The position numbers were made by a program, and so were the translations under genes. A stretch of DNA of 16,209 bases from an uncultured Thalassolituus sp. Its GTDB lineage: Bacteria > Pseudomonadota > Gammaproteobacteria > Pseudomonadales > Oceanobacteraceae. Positions 1 through 8,118 of the stretch are shown here, piece after piece. The notes under the pieces were generated by a model. That model was not told where the DNA came from. It ran no database searches and saw nothing but the letters and a program-made list of their open reading frames with translations. The stretch lies in assembly GCA_913054055.1 (NCBI GenBank), contig CAJXIT010000034.1, positions 1-16,209 on the forward strand. The letters run 5' to 3'. The first letter of the stretch is position 1; the number at the start of each line of letters is the position of its first letter.

Positions 1-273
1 CGCTACGCCAACTTGTGGGGCACTTACCATTACTGTAGTGCTGAGCAAACCAGCCTATTTAAGTTTGCAGAAGTGGTCGTCGCTGAAGCCCGTCAGCATG
101 AAGATCTGCAGGTGGAAGGGATTGGCAGTGATGCCAGTCATAACATGAATTCGATATTTTCAGAGTCCTCTCCGAAAATAGCCTCAAAGAAAGTCCTTTA
201 TACCTTTGGTATCAAACCCAAGCCTTGGCGGCAGGCGCTTTCGAGAATCATGAAAACGCGTTACTCGCTGTAA
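1..273 (+). CDS. rmlD: dTDP-4-dehydrorhamnose reductase, C-terminal fragment (5' end outside window)
   Basis: This is the last 90 codons of a gene that enters from the left edge in frame 1 and stops with TAA at 271-273. The fragment contains WGTYHYC followed by a helix ending in VVAEARQ, then IASKKVLYTFGI and WRQAL near the end. This is the order seen at the C-terminus of RmlD-family reductases, where the GTYH strand and the late Trp-containing helix close the substrate domain. RmlD uses NAD(P)H to reduce dTDP-4-dehydro-L-rhamnose to dTDP-L-rhamnose, the donor for O-antigen and other surface polysaccharides. The catalytic Tyr-Lys pair and the nucleotide-binding loop lie outside the window, so another extended SDR sugar-nucleotide reductase cannot be excluded. 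No terminator with a T-run was seen after the stop. Confidence 0.8.
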   Translation, partial: RYANLWGTYHYCSAEQTSLFKFAEVVVAEARQHEDLQVEGIGSDASHNMNSIFSESSPKIASKKVLYTFGIKPKPWRQALSRIMKTRYSL

Positions 274-464
274 AGCGTCCTTTTCAAGGTCGCAGCATGA
301 CCTCCATCAAGAATGTCTATAATTGATAAGGCATTGGTTAAAACTTAGGCGTGATTTCACTAAACCTCAGGCAATTTAATCAAAATTTCATACTACACTT
401 GACCTATGGCTACTTAAGCCACACAAGATCTGTCACAATCGCCATGGGACTTTGGGGGAAGTGA

Positions 465-2645
465 ATGAAAGTTTTACGTGTTATCTGTATCAGCCTAATT
501 TCTACCGTTTTTAGTGCACCAAGCTTCGCAGAGGCGCCGCTTTTTTCTGATGATGACTTATTAGAGTTTGAAGATTCAGGCTTTGATTTGCCTGCATTTG
601 ATGAAAACTTTGTTCCCGTGGTATTAACCGCTACCCGTATTCAGCAGCATCAGTCGGATGTGCCTGCCAGCGTGACCATTTTGGATAGTGAATTCATTAC
701 AAACCTAGGCACAAATAACTTGGCGGAAATTCTACGTTATGTACCTGGCATTATGATGGCTCCGGATAAAAATAATAATGTAGACAGCTTGAACTATCAC
801 GGCGGTGAATCCGCTTTGCCAAAGAATTTGCAGGTGCTGGTGGATGGTCGCTCCATGTATCGTGCAGGTTTGTCTTCTGTGAGCTGGTATGAAATGCCTG
901 TTGCCATACAAGACATTGATCGAATTGAAGTGGTACGTGGACCGAATTCGGCCAGTTATGGTGCCAATGCCTATCAAGCCGTCATCAATATATTAACTAA
1001 GCATCCAAGTGATACCTATGGCACATCACTTTCTTATGAAAACGGGGAGAGCGGACAAAATGATCTCTTTTTACGTCAGGGTGGCCGCATTGGAGAGAAT
1101 GATTATCGAGTTACGTATACTCAAAAACGAAATGAAGGGTTTGATACTGGTCGAGATACTAGGCGTTCACAATTTTTGAATGCAGAAGCATATCGTCATC
1201 TTGGGTCTGCCGGTGAGCTTGATCTGACACTTATTGTTGGGGACGCTAAGCGAGACTTAGAGAATCAATCTTATCAAGTTAATGATAATTTTATGAGCGA
1301 AAAACGTTCTGAAATTGGTGTGCAATGGACTAAGGATTTTAACAGTAAACATCAAATCTTGATTAAAGCGTATGGAACCTATTATGAGCAAGGTCAACGG
1401 ATGGATGTTGCGGATGTGCCTAATTATGTACTGGATGATAATCTAGCTGCATTGTTTGAATTAGATAAAGATAATGCTGATGATTTGATTACAGCAACTG
1501 GCGCAGCAATTGCCGCTGGTGACTTGTCGATTGTTTCTAATTTTATAGCTGCGCTTCCTACAGAGCAGCAAGCATATGCATCTAGTTTTGCGACAACATA
1601 TTCAGCGCCTGGTGCGATACAGGAAATTTCAGGTAGCATAGATGCACACCTTGAAGAATTTCGCGGCGATATTGAAGTTCAAGATACTTATATTTACAGC
1701 GATGCATTAACCTTTGTTTCGGGTTTGAGCTTTAGACGAGATGTGGTGGACTCTGATCATTATTTTGATGGCAAGCTATTTAATAATACGACACGAATAT
1801 TTGGCAGTGTAACTTGGAAGCCAATAGAAGAAGTGAATCTTCACCTTGGGGCGATGGTCGAAGAAGAAGAATTTTCTGATTCTGTTTTTTCACCAAGAGC
1901 GGCTATTAATTATAAAATCTCCCCTAGTGAATCCTTACGCTATGTTTATAGCGAGTCAGTTCGTAGTCCAGATTTTTTTGAACAGTTTGCCCAGTGGGCG
2001 TTAGTGGTTGAAAACCCTTCAACTGCGTTGCCTAACGGAAATACCTATTATCAAGTGGGCCGAGGCCCAGGGATGTTGGATCATCAGAAAATTGTTTCAA
2101 ATGAAATTGGCTATTACGGGCGATTGAATGAGTATGCTTTAGAACTGGATGTTAGGTTATTTCACGAAGAAGAAAGCAACGTGCTTTACCAAACGTTAAC
2201 AGTTGACGATTTTGAGGCAGATACTGGACACTCAATTGATCACTCGGGTATAGAATGGCAAATACAATCAGAGCCCTTGCCTGGGACCTTGTTGCGTATG
2301 ACAGGTGCTTATGTTGAAGTGGATCCTAGCAAAAAAGATAGCGGAGCCAAACTAAGAGTTTATGCAAAAGAAACGGCTACCCTCACATGGATGCAAAGCT
2401 GGGGGAATCAGTTCTCTTCAACTCTCAATTATTTTCTTGTTAAAGAGCTAGACGACACCAATTCTTCGACAAGCCGAAATCGAATTGAACGAATAGATGG
2501 GCGCATAGCAAAGGGTTTAGATGTTGCCAGTTTAGATGCACAAGTATATTTGAATTTTCAGCATGACCTAGCGGATAAAGAGTACTTATGGGAGTCTTAC
2601 ACTGATTCAACTCGCTTAGTTGTAGGCATTGGAGTTAATTTCTAA
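465..2645 (+). CDS. TonB-dependent outer-membrane receptor
   Basis: This 726-residue protein has the full TonB-receptor layout. Residues 1-22 are a signal peptide ending in PSFA, followed by an acidic linker (about 25-50). A TonB-box-like strand PVVLTATR lies at 51-58. The plug domain (about 60-178) includes ILRYVPGI, VLVDGRSMY, IDRIEVVRGP (151-160) and GANAYQAVINILTK. The remainder is beta-barrel, ending in the aromatic residue F726 (GIGVNF), the usual signal for outer-membrane assembly. Receptors of this class import scarce ligands such as siderophores, haem, cobalamin or sugars using TonB-ExbBD energy; the ligand cannot be read from the sequence. About residues 320-400 form an Ala- and acid-rich, probably helical insertion. 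The ATG follows GGGGGAA (454-460) by four bases. No clear Fur box or sigma-70 promoter was found upstream, and no TonB or transporter gene adjoins. Confidence 0.93.
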   Translation: MKVLRVICISLISTVFSAPSFAEAPLFSDDDLLEFEDSGFDLPAFDENFVPVVLTATRIQQHQSDVPASVTILDSEFITNLGTNNLAEILRYVPGIMMAPDKNNNVDSLNYHGGESALPKNLQVLVDGRSMYRAGLSSVSWYEMPVAIQDIDRIEVVRGPNSASYGANAYQAVINILTKHPSDTYGTSLSYENGESGQNDLFLRQGGRIGENDYRVTYTQKRNEGFDTGRDTRRSQFLNAEAYRHLGSAGELDLTLIVGDAKRDLENQSYQVNDNFMSEKRSEIGVQWTKDFNSKHQILIKAYGTYYEQGQRMDVADVPNYVLDDNLAALFELDKDNADDLITATGAAIAAGDLSIVSNFIAALPTEQQAYASSFATTYSAPGAIQEISGSIDAHLEEFRGDIEVQDTYIYSDALTFVSGLSFRRDVVDSDHYFDGKLFNNTTRIFGSVTWKPIEEVNLHLGAMVEEEEFSDSVFSPRAAINYKISPSESLRYVYSESVRSPDFFEQFAQWALVVENPSTALPNGNTYYQVGRGPGMLDHQKIVSNEIGYYGRLNEYALELDVRLFHEEESNVLYQTLTVDDFEADTGHSIDHSGIEWQIQSEPLPGTLLRMTGAYVEVDPSKKDSGAKLRVYAKETATLTWMQSWGNQFSSTLNYFLVKELDDTNSSTSRNRIERIDGRIAKGLDVASLDAQVYLNFQHDLADKEYLWESYTDSTRLVVGIGVNF

Positions 2646-2680
2646 TTTATTTGGATTGAAACTATACCTTAATCAATAAA

Positions 2681-2710
2681 TAAAAAAGCCGCTTATTTTC
2701 ATAAGCGGCT
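2681..2710 (-). terminator. Rho-independent terminator of the minus-strand hypothetical gene
   Basis: A perfect 10-bp stem, AGCCGCTTAT (2687-2696) paired with ATAAGCGGCT (2701-2710), encloses a four-base loop. On the minus strand it is followed by a run of Ts (complement of 2682-2687). The plus strand has no T-run after the hairpin, so the signal serves the gene ending at 2809, about 100 bases upstream of it. It may also hinder plus-strand transcription leaving the TonB receptor gene. Confidence 0.85.
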
Positions 2711-2808
2711 AAGGTGCTATCCATAACATCCCAATCGTCAATTGTTACCACTGCCTTTCCCAAATGGATTCTTATTTTCCATTTTAAAAGTCATTCGGGA
2801 ATCATGAA

Positions 2809-3390
2809 TTAACACTCTCGATAAATTCCCATTATCTTTTCGCTGATGATGTTCTTTATGCCTTGGCGTTCAAGCATAGACATTTCAGATAAAGCACTTA
2901 AACGTAATCGATGTAAGTGTAAGCAAGGCATCTCTGAATCAAACTCCCTTAGGTCACCTTTTTTGAGAATTGGTAAAAAAGGATCGTTACCGTGAAAGCG
3001 TTTTAATATTTGACGTAAACCTTCCTTAAACGGAATTGGAATGGATCGTACGTTTTGATCTTGTTGCGTGATGACGATGTAGAGGCCTTCGCGATTAATG
3101 GTCTCACCAGGAACAATATGTAAACCTGTGGCTTGTACCGCGGACTCAGGAATATGATTGAACGTATCATGGAATGCATATGGGTCGGGTAATACCACCA
3201 TGTTTCTTCCTTGATCTTCAGGGAAGAAAATATTGTAGTTGCTATAAAGCTGATTAACGGTCGGTGAAAACACGCATAACTTATTTTCAAAACGTTTCAC
3301 AAACTCAGCAGCATGTTGTTGCTGTGAAATATGCTCAAGGTCCCAAATTAAATCCGTGTTTTCTAATTCCTGATTTGCTGCATAGCCCAT
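2809..3390 (-). CDS. Hypothetical protein, 193 residues
   Basis: I do not recognise this protein. The ATG at 3388-3390 is chosen because a strong Shine-Dalgarno GGAGG (complement of 3396-3400) precedes it by five bases; the frame stays open to a GTG at 3414, but that start has no ribosome site. There is no signal peptide and no membrane segment, so it is probably cytoplasmic. Visible features are a mixed alpha/beta middle (GLHIVPGE, GLYIVITQQD), a region rich in Pro and Asp (about residues 60-90), and a basic C-terminal half with LHLHRLRLSALSEM followed by an amphipathic helix. It stands alone: holA ends 234 bases upstream, and a dedicated terminator lies downstream. The good ribosome site, the terminator and the ordinary composition support a real gene, but no function can be assigned. 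Confidence 0.75.
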   Translation of the reverse strand: MGYAANQELENTDLIWDLEHISQQQHAAEFVKRFENKLCVFSPTVNQLYSNYNIFFPEDQGRNMVVLPDPYAFHDTFNHIPESAVQATGLHIVPGETINREGLYIVITQQDQNVRSIPIPFKEGLRQILKRFHGNDPFLPILKKGDLREFDSEMPCLHLHRLRLSALSEMSMLERQGIKNIISEKIMGIYREC

Positions 3391-3395
3391 ATCAT

Positions 3396-3400
3396 CCTCC
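3396..3400 (-). promoter_or_regulatory. Shine-Dalgarno GGAGG deciding the start of the 193-residue gene
   Basis: The plus-strand CCTCC reads GGAGG on the minus strand, five bases before the ATG at 3390. It lies inside the longer open frame that could start at GTG 3414, so it argues for the shorter protein. Confidence 0.75.
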
Positions 3401-3564
3401 GGTGGCGGACACACTGCTTTTAAATAAAGGGTGTGCTTATCAAGCCATGATCAAAGTATCGACCATATAATGAAATTGTTCTGTGTAAGTTTAGTGAATA
3501 AACGTATACAAAAGGGGTCAGAAAGGGCTGAACAAGAAGAACCTTGAAGAGCATCACTGAATTA

Positions 3565-3588
3565 GTGTGAATGAACTCATATTCACAC
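3565..3588. repeat. Inverted repeat GTGTGAAT-N8-ATTCACAC
   Basis: Two perfectly complementary 8-base arms are separated by eight bases. The repeat lies 36 bases beyond the holA stop and about 175 bases upstream of the 193-residue gene. Neither strand shows a T-run after it, so it is not a standard terminator. It could be an operator or an mRNA 3'-end structure. The 12-base gap between TGTGA and TCACA is too wide for a CRP site, which has six. The 3415-3624 gap otherwise shows nothing I can name. Confidence 0.5.
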
Positions 3589-3624
3589 ATAAAACTGTGT
3601 ACTGGTGTGTGTTTTTACTGGGGA

Positions 3625-4650
3625 TTAAATTCTATTAGGAACGGTATTTAGACCACAAAGTTTTGTAATCAAGGCGTTAAACAGCCTCCAGGGGTCGTCT
3701 TGTAACATACTCTTGGTTGCAAGGTCGATTTGGTTACAAAGCAGCAAACTTTGTTCAATAACGGTTACAGAAAGTCGGCGTGATGCCCCCTTCAGTTGGT
3801 TCTGTTTTTTAGGCCAAAACACTTTTAATTGCTGAAGTGCTTTGTCATCGGCTACACCGTTATTCTTTAATTGAATAAAAGACAGTAATAACCTCACGTC
3901 ATTGCTTATGATACCAAGAAGTTGTAATGGGTTGATGCCCTCACCTTGTAGTACGCTAAGAATATGAATACTGCGAGCCACATCCCCTTTGAAGGCGGAC
4001 TCAGATAAGGCAAACACGTCATAGCGACTGGCGTCACCGACGCTGTTTTCAATGTCGTCGGCGCTGATGGTTTCTTTGCCCACTAGTTTAAGCTTTTCAA
4101 TTTCTTGTGCGGCTGCCAATAGGTTGCCATCGGTGCGATCTGCAAGCAATGCTAGTGCATCTCTGTCAGCCTTCATATGGTTTGCACGTAAGCGATTGGC
4201 GATCCAGCCGGGTAGTTGGTTGCGTTCGATAGGCCAGTGAGCAATAAAGGCACCCAGTTTATCCAGCGCTTTAAACCATTTACTGTTTTGTGCGCTTTTA
4301 TCTACTTTGGGCAATACCACTAATAATATATTGTCAGGGTTGGGTTGTGCGCACAGTTCTAATAAGGCTTTGCTGCCTTGGTCCCCGGGTTTGCCATTTT
4401 CAATGCGCACTTCAATTAATTTACGACTTGCAAATAAACTCATGGCATTGGCGCTGTCAGAAAGTGTGGCCCATTTATATTGGCCGTCCACATGATGCAC
4501 TTCACGCTCATCAAACCCTTGGGTTTTTGCAGCGGCACGAATTTGATCGCAAATTTCTTGGCTTAATAATGGCTCATCACCACTTACAATGTACACAGGT
4601 TTAAGCTGCGACTGTAGGTGTTGATTAAGCTGTTCGGGTTTTAAGCGCAT
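3625..4650 (-). CDS. holA: DNA polymerase III subunit delta
   Basis: HolA is the clamp-loader subunit that opens the beta sliding clamp during replication. The 341-residue length is close to the 343 of E. coli HolA. The N-terminus (RLKPEQLNQHL, then KPVYIVSGDEPLL near residue 20) is characteristic of the AAA+-like delta fold, which lacks a working ATP site. The middle (LPGWIANRL, then DGNLLAAAQEIEKL) and the C-terminal collar domain (FALSESAFKGD, DDPWRLFNALITKL) follow in the expected order. It begins nine bases after the lptE stop, so it is co-transcribed as the last gene of the leuS-lptE-holA group, a common gammaproteobacterial order. The TAG stop at 3625-3627 is followed by no clear T-tailed hairpin. 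Confidence 0.95.
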   Translation of the reverse strand: MRLKPEQLNQHLQSQLKPVYIVSGDEPLLSQEICDQIRAAAKTQGFDEREVHHVDGQYKWATLSDSANAMSLFASRKLIEVRIENGKPGDQGSKALLELCAQPNPDNILLVVLPKVDKSAQNSKWFKALDKLGAFIAHWPIERNQLPGWIANRLRANHMKADRDALALLADRTDGNLLAAAQEIEKLKLVGKETISADDIENSVGDASRYDVFALSESAFKGDVARSIHILSVLQGEGINPLQLLGIISNDVRLLLSFIQLKNNGVADDKALQQLKVFWPKKQNQLKGASRRLSVTVIEQSLLLCNQIDLATKSMLQDDPWRLFNALITKLCGLNTVPNRI

Positions 4651-4659
4651 AAGAAATAT

Positions 4660-5157
4660 TTATTTAGCCGTAGTTAATGTGATGTTTTTTAAGCGCAATA
4701 GCATTTTATACGCATTGCTTTGTTTCATTTCAATGCGCAGGTTTTGCTCTTCTTGGGCTTTACCAATTTCAGCGTCGGCATCATACAGCAACGTTTGATA
4801 AGTACTCACGGTTAACGCTTCGCTGATAGCTTGCTTGTCTGTATCAAATAACTGAAAGGTAAGGGATTGAATTAATTCGTACTCGCTGGCTTTTGCATTA
4901 CTGGTGACAGCCAATGTACGTTTTCCTGATTCTTCTTTTAGAATGCGTAATTCATAATCTGCATCTTGTGAGAGCGTCACACCATTACTCAGAAGCGATT
5001 GTTTGATCGCATTTTGTGAAACAAAGTCCACGCTGCTGACGTTCAGATCTAAAATACGCAATGCCACAGGCATGTTTACTTGCCCACGTAAATGCCAGCC
5101 GCAAGCGGATAGAAGAATCAACAGAGACGCTAAAAATGTGATTTTTAAATTTTGCAT
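4660..5157 (-). CDS. lptE: LPS-assembly lipoprotein LptE
   Basis: LptE is the outer-membrane lipoprotein that plugs the LptD barrel and is needed to insert lipopolysaccharide in the outer leaflet. The 165-residue product has a lipoprotein signal (MQNLKITFLASLLILLSAC) with lipobox LSAC and acylated Cys19. It is followed at once by GWHLRG, the hallmark start of mature LptE. The rest is a small alpha/beta domain (LRILDLNVSS, QSLLSNGVTL, YELRILKEES) of family-typical size. Its position between leuS and holA matches the conserved gene order. The 162-base spacer from leuS holds hairpins listed separately, so expression could be partly independent of leuS. Confidence 0.93.
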   Translation of the reverse strand: MQNLKITFLASLLILLSACGWHLRGQVNMPVALRILDLNVSSVDFVSQNAIKQSLLSNGVTLSQDADYELRILKEESGKRTLAVTSNAKASEYELIQSLTFQLFDTDKQAISEALTVSTYQTLLYDADAEIGKAQEEQNLRIEMKQSNAYKMLLRLKNITLTTAK

Positions 5158-5230
5158 ATTCTTCTTTTCATCATTTTTAATGATTATTATTTAATTAGCG
5201 TAAGCGGCGCAGGTCTGGCAAGGCTTTAGA

Positions 5231-5276
5231 AACTTATATGTTTCCGACATAAGTTATGTACCTACATCCATGTAGG
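5231..5276 (-). repeat. Overlapping hairpins in the leuS-lptE spacer
   Basis: The spacer contains CCTACA-TCCA-TGTAGG (5261-5276), a six-base stem with a four-base loop. Beside it is ACATAA-G-TTATGT (5247-5259). The same ACATAAGTT can instead pair with AACTTATATGT (5231-5241) through a two-base bulge, giving mutually exclusive structures. In the minus-strand transcript they follow the leuS stop by about 45-90 bases and precede lptE. None is followed by a T-run, so a role in RNA processing, partial termination or a dispersed repeat family is possible but unproven. Confidence 0.45.
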
Positions 5277-5319
5277 CAACACAGCCATAACAACGTAAAT
5301 AGCTTTAAGGCGAGCTAAT

Positions 5320-7920
5320 TTAGTTGGCTACGATATTAACCAGCTTACCCGGCACATAAATTTCTTTACGTATGGTTTTGCCATCAATGAATTTCTGTAC
5401 ATTGGCATCGGCTTTTGCCGCCGCTAATGCATCATCTTTTTCAATGTTAGCCGGTACTTCCAGTTTGCTACGGACCTTCCCGTTAACCTGAACCACTACA
5501 GTAATGCTGTCACGCACCAATGCGTTTTCATCCACAGTTGGCCATTGTGCATCTAATACTAGATCCGTATTGCCCAGCTCTTGCCATAGTACATGGCTGA
5601 TGTGTGGTGTTATTGGCGCAAGCATCTTAGTGATGGCGGTAATCGCTTCTTTAACTATTGAGCGATTTTGGGGCCCGTTTTGAGCATCGCTTTTATCTAG
5701 CTTGGTTAAGGTATTCATCAATTCCATGATGGCGGCGATGGCTGTGTTGTATGCATTACGACGGGATATGTCATCACTTACCTTTTGAATGGTTTCGTGA
5801 GTCTTACGACGGGCTGCTTTTTGCTTGTCGTCTAAGGCATCCGCATTTAATGCTTCAACGTCACCACCAGCAATTAATTCTGAGGCTAAACGCCAAACAC
5901 GTTGTAAAAACTTCTGTGCACCTTGCACACCTGAGTTAGACCATTCTAATGATTGCTCAGGTGGCGCTGCGAACATGGTGTATAAGCGCACAACGTCGGC
6001 ACCGTAAACATCAATGGCTTCTTGTGGATCAACCCCATTGTTTTTCGATTTAGACATTTTAATCATGCCTTGGTGATCCAGCTCTTTGCCTTCACCAGTG
6101 GCTTTGATCACGCGGCCTTTTTCGTCACGCTCAAGGGTAACGTCAGCTGGGTTAACCCATTCTTTACCACCGTTTTCGTTGGTGTAGCAGAACGCATCGG
6201 CCAATACCATGCCTTGGCATAATAAGCTTTTGAATGGCTCGTCCCCTTTCACAAGGCCAGCATCACGCAATAATTTGTGGAAGAAGCGCGCGTACAATAA
6301 GTGAAGAATGGCGTGCTCGATACCGCCGATGTATTGATCCACAGGTAGCCAGTAGTTGGCCTCTTTTGGGTCTAGCATTTGTGTATCGTCTTGCGGAGAG
6401 CAATAACGGGCGTAATACCAAGAGCTTTCCATGAAGGTATCAAAGGTATCAGTTTCGCGGAACGCTTGCTCACCACCAAACTCAATGTTTTCAAAATCTG
6501 GGTTGTTTTTAATTGGGCTGTTAACACCGTCCATTACTACATCAGTTGGCAATTCAACTGGCAGCATGTCAGCAGGTGTTGGCACTTGCTCGCCGTTTTG
6601 CTTGTTGATCATAGGAACTGGGGTGCCCCAGTAACGCTGACGGCTGACGCCCCAGTCACGCAGGCGGTAGTTAGTTTTCACCGCGCCTTTTTCATTTTTT
6701 TCTAACCAGTAAGCGATGGACTTAAACGCTTTGTTAAAGTTAAGGCCGTCAAATTCACCTGAGTTAATCAGCTTGCCTTTTTCCGTGTAAGCCGCTTCTG
6801 AAATATCAAAATCATCAGGGGTGGCGATCACTTGGTTGATTTCTAAGCCGTACTTTTTAGCAAATTCAAAGTCACGCTGGTCGTGAGCAGGCACAGCCAT
6901 CACAGCGCCTGAGCCGTAATCCATTAATACAAAGTTGGCTACCCAGATTGGCACTTCTTTGCCAGTTACTGGGTGAATGGCGGTTAAACCAGTGGCGCAG
7001 CCTTTTTTCTCAATGGTGGCCAAGTCCGCTTCTGCGGTGCCACCTAGTTTGCATTCTTCAATGAAAGCCGTTAACTCAGCATTGCCTTGTGCCGCTTCTG
7101 CCGCTAATGGGTGGCCCGCGGCCACGGCCACATAGCTGACGCCCATTAGGGTATCTGGACGGGTGGTGTAGATTTCTAAGCCTTCATCGCGGTCCGCTCC
7201 TGTTTTATCTTTTAGGCCAAAGGTCATTTCGACCCCTTGGCTCTTACCGATCCAGTTGCGCTGCATGGCCACCACTTGCTCAGGCCATTCGGTTAGCTGG
7301 TCTAGATCGTTTAAAAGCTCTTCTGCGTAATCGGTAATACGGATAAACCATTGAGGGATCTCTTTACGCTCAATGGGGGTATCACAACGCCAGCAGCAGT
7401 TGTCGATCACTTGCTCGTTGGCTAATACGGTTTTGTCATGTGGGCACCAGTTAACGGCCGATACTTTTTTGTAGGCCAGGTCTTTCTCAACCAATTGAGT
7501 GAAAAACCACTGTTCCCAACGGTAGTATTCCGGTTTACAGGTGGCCAGTTCACGGTCCCAGTCGTAACCGAAGCCAAGGCTGTTAAGCTGGTCTTTCATG
7601 TAGGCGATGTTTTCATCGGTCCACTTGCCTGGAGCGGTATTGTTTTTGATTGCCGCGTTTTCAGCGGGAAGGCCAAACGCATCCCAACCCATAGGCTGCA
7701 TCACGTTTTTGCCCTGCATGCGCTGATAGCGCGATACCACATCACCAATGGTGTAGTTGCGTACGTGGCCCATGTGCAGGCGACCAGATGGGTATGGGAA
7801 CATAGATAGGCAGTAGAACTTCTCGCGGTTGCTGTCCACAACGGCTTTAAATACTTTGTTTTCAGTCCAATATTGCTGAACCTGAGACTCGATCTGCTGG
7901 GGGTTATATTGCTCTTGCAT
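5320..7920 (-). CDS. leuS: Leucyl-tRNA synthetase
   Basis: This class I synthetase charges tRNA-Leu with leucine in the cytoplasm. Counted from the ATG at 7918-7920 it has 866 residues (E. coli 860). The HIGH-type motif HMGH is at 49-52 within PYPSGRLHMGH. A zinc-type insert carries the CCWRC cysteines, and the editing domain includes TTRPDTLMG and VMAVPAHDQRD. The KMSKS loop is at 621-625, and the tRNA-binding C-terminal domain contains VVVQVNGKVRSKLEVP. The frame is open to a TTG at 7944, but MQEQY is the family start, so the ATG is preferred; neither start has a strong Shine-Dalgarno. It is the first gene of the leuS-lptE-holA group and diverges from the chemoreceptor gene. Confidence 0.98.
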   Translation of the reverse strand: MQEQYNPQQIESQVQQYWTENKVFKAVVDSNREKFYCLSMFPYPSGRLHMGHVRNYTIGDVVSRYQRMQGKNVMQPMGWDAFGLPAENAAIKNNTAPGKWTDENIAYMKDQLNSLGFGYDWDRELATCKPEYYRWEQWFFTQLVEKDLAYKKVSAVNWCPHDKTVLANEQVIDNCCWRCDTPIERKEIPQWFIRITDYAEELLNDLDQLTEWPEQVVAMQRNWIGKSQGVEMTFGLKDKTGADRDEGLEIYTTRPDTLMGVSYVAVAAGHPLAAEAAQGNAELTAFIEECKLGGTAEADLATIEKKGCATGLTAIHPVTGKEVPIWVANFVLMDYGSGAVMAVPAHDQRDFEFAKKYGLEINQVIATPDDFDISEAAYTEKGKLINSGEFDGLNFNKAFKSIAYWLEKNEKGAVKTNYRLRDWGVSRQRYWGTPVPMINKQNGEQVPTPADMLPVELPTDVVMDGVNSPIKNNPDFENIEFGGEQAFRETDTFDTFMESSWYYARYCSPQDDTQMLDPKEANYWLPVDQYIGGIEHAILHLLYARFFHKLLRDAGLVKGDEPFKSLLCQGMVLADAFCYTNENGGKEWVNPADVTLERDEKGRVIKATGEGKELDHQGMIKMSKSKNNGVDPQEAIDVYGADVVRLYTMFAAPPEQSLEWSNSGVQGAQKFLQRVWRLASELIAGGDVEALNADALDDKQKAARRKTHETIQKVSDDISRRNAYNTAIAAIMELMNTLTKLDKSDAQNGPQNRSIVKEAITAITKMLAPITPHISHVLWQELGNTDLVLDAQWPTVDENALVRDSITVVVQVNGKVRSKLEVPANIEKDDALAAAKADANVQKFIDGKTIRKEIYVPGKLVNIVAN

Positions 7921-7958
7921 GGTGCTGATTGGCTGCCTATTCAAATAGCGTAAATGCT

Positions 7959-7988
7959 ATCAAAATGATGAAAAAATTTAACTGACAA
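7959..7988 (-). promoter_or_regulatory. Candidate leuS promoter (weak)
   Basis: On the minus strand TTGTCA (complement of 7983-7988) is followed after 18 bases by TTTGAT (complement of 7959-7964). The -35 matches five of six consensus bases and the -10 four of six, and it sits about 40 bases before the leuS ATG. It is the best match I found by eye in this divergent spacer, but AT-rich sequence makes chance matches likely. Confidence 0.25.
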
Positions 7989-8118
7989 GGATACCTTAGA
8001 TTGCCCTGTTTGGCCTAGCAAATATCACCTAAGGTTGTCGTTTTTAGGCTATTTAACACCCTCAATAAGTCTTGAAATCAGGGCGCTTTATCCTAATCTC
8101 ATAAGATAGTGAATATAA

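Noticed and set aside
287..303. AGGTC/GACCT hairpin after the rmlD stop
   Set aside because: A five-base stem with no T-run does not support a terminator.
318..323. TATAAT upstream of the TonB receptor gene
   Set aside because: No -35 element at 16-18 bases and about 140 bases from the start codon; probably chance in AT-rich sequence.
732..977. Open frame antisense to the TonB receptor plug
   Set aside because: It lies wholly opposite conserved plug motifs, with no ribosome site and no sensible composition.
5171..5195. Fur-box-like sequence just before lptE
   Set aside because: By eye it matches about 13 of 19 Fur consensus bases, but the stretch is simply AT-rich and iron control of lptE is not expected.
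7438..7809. Long open frame on the plus strand opposite leuS (123 codons)
   Set aside because: It is antisense to the strongly conserved catalytic region of leuS and lacks a ribosome site or recognisable protein features.
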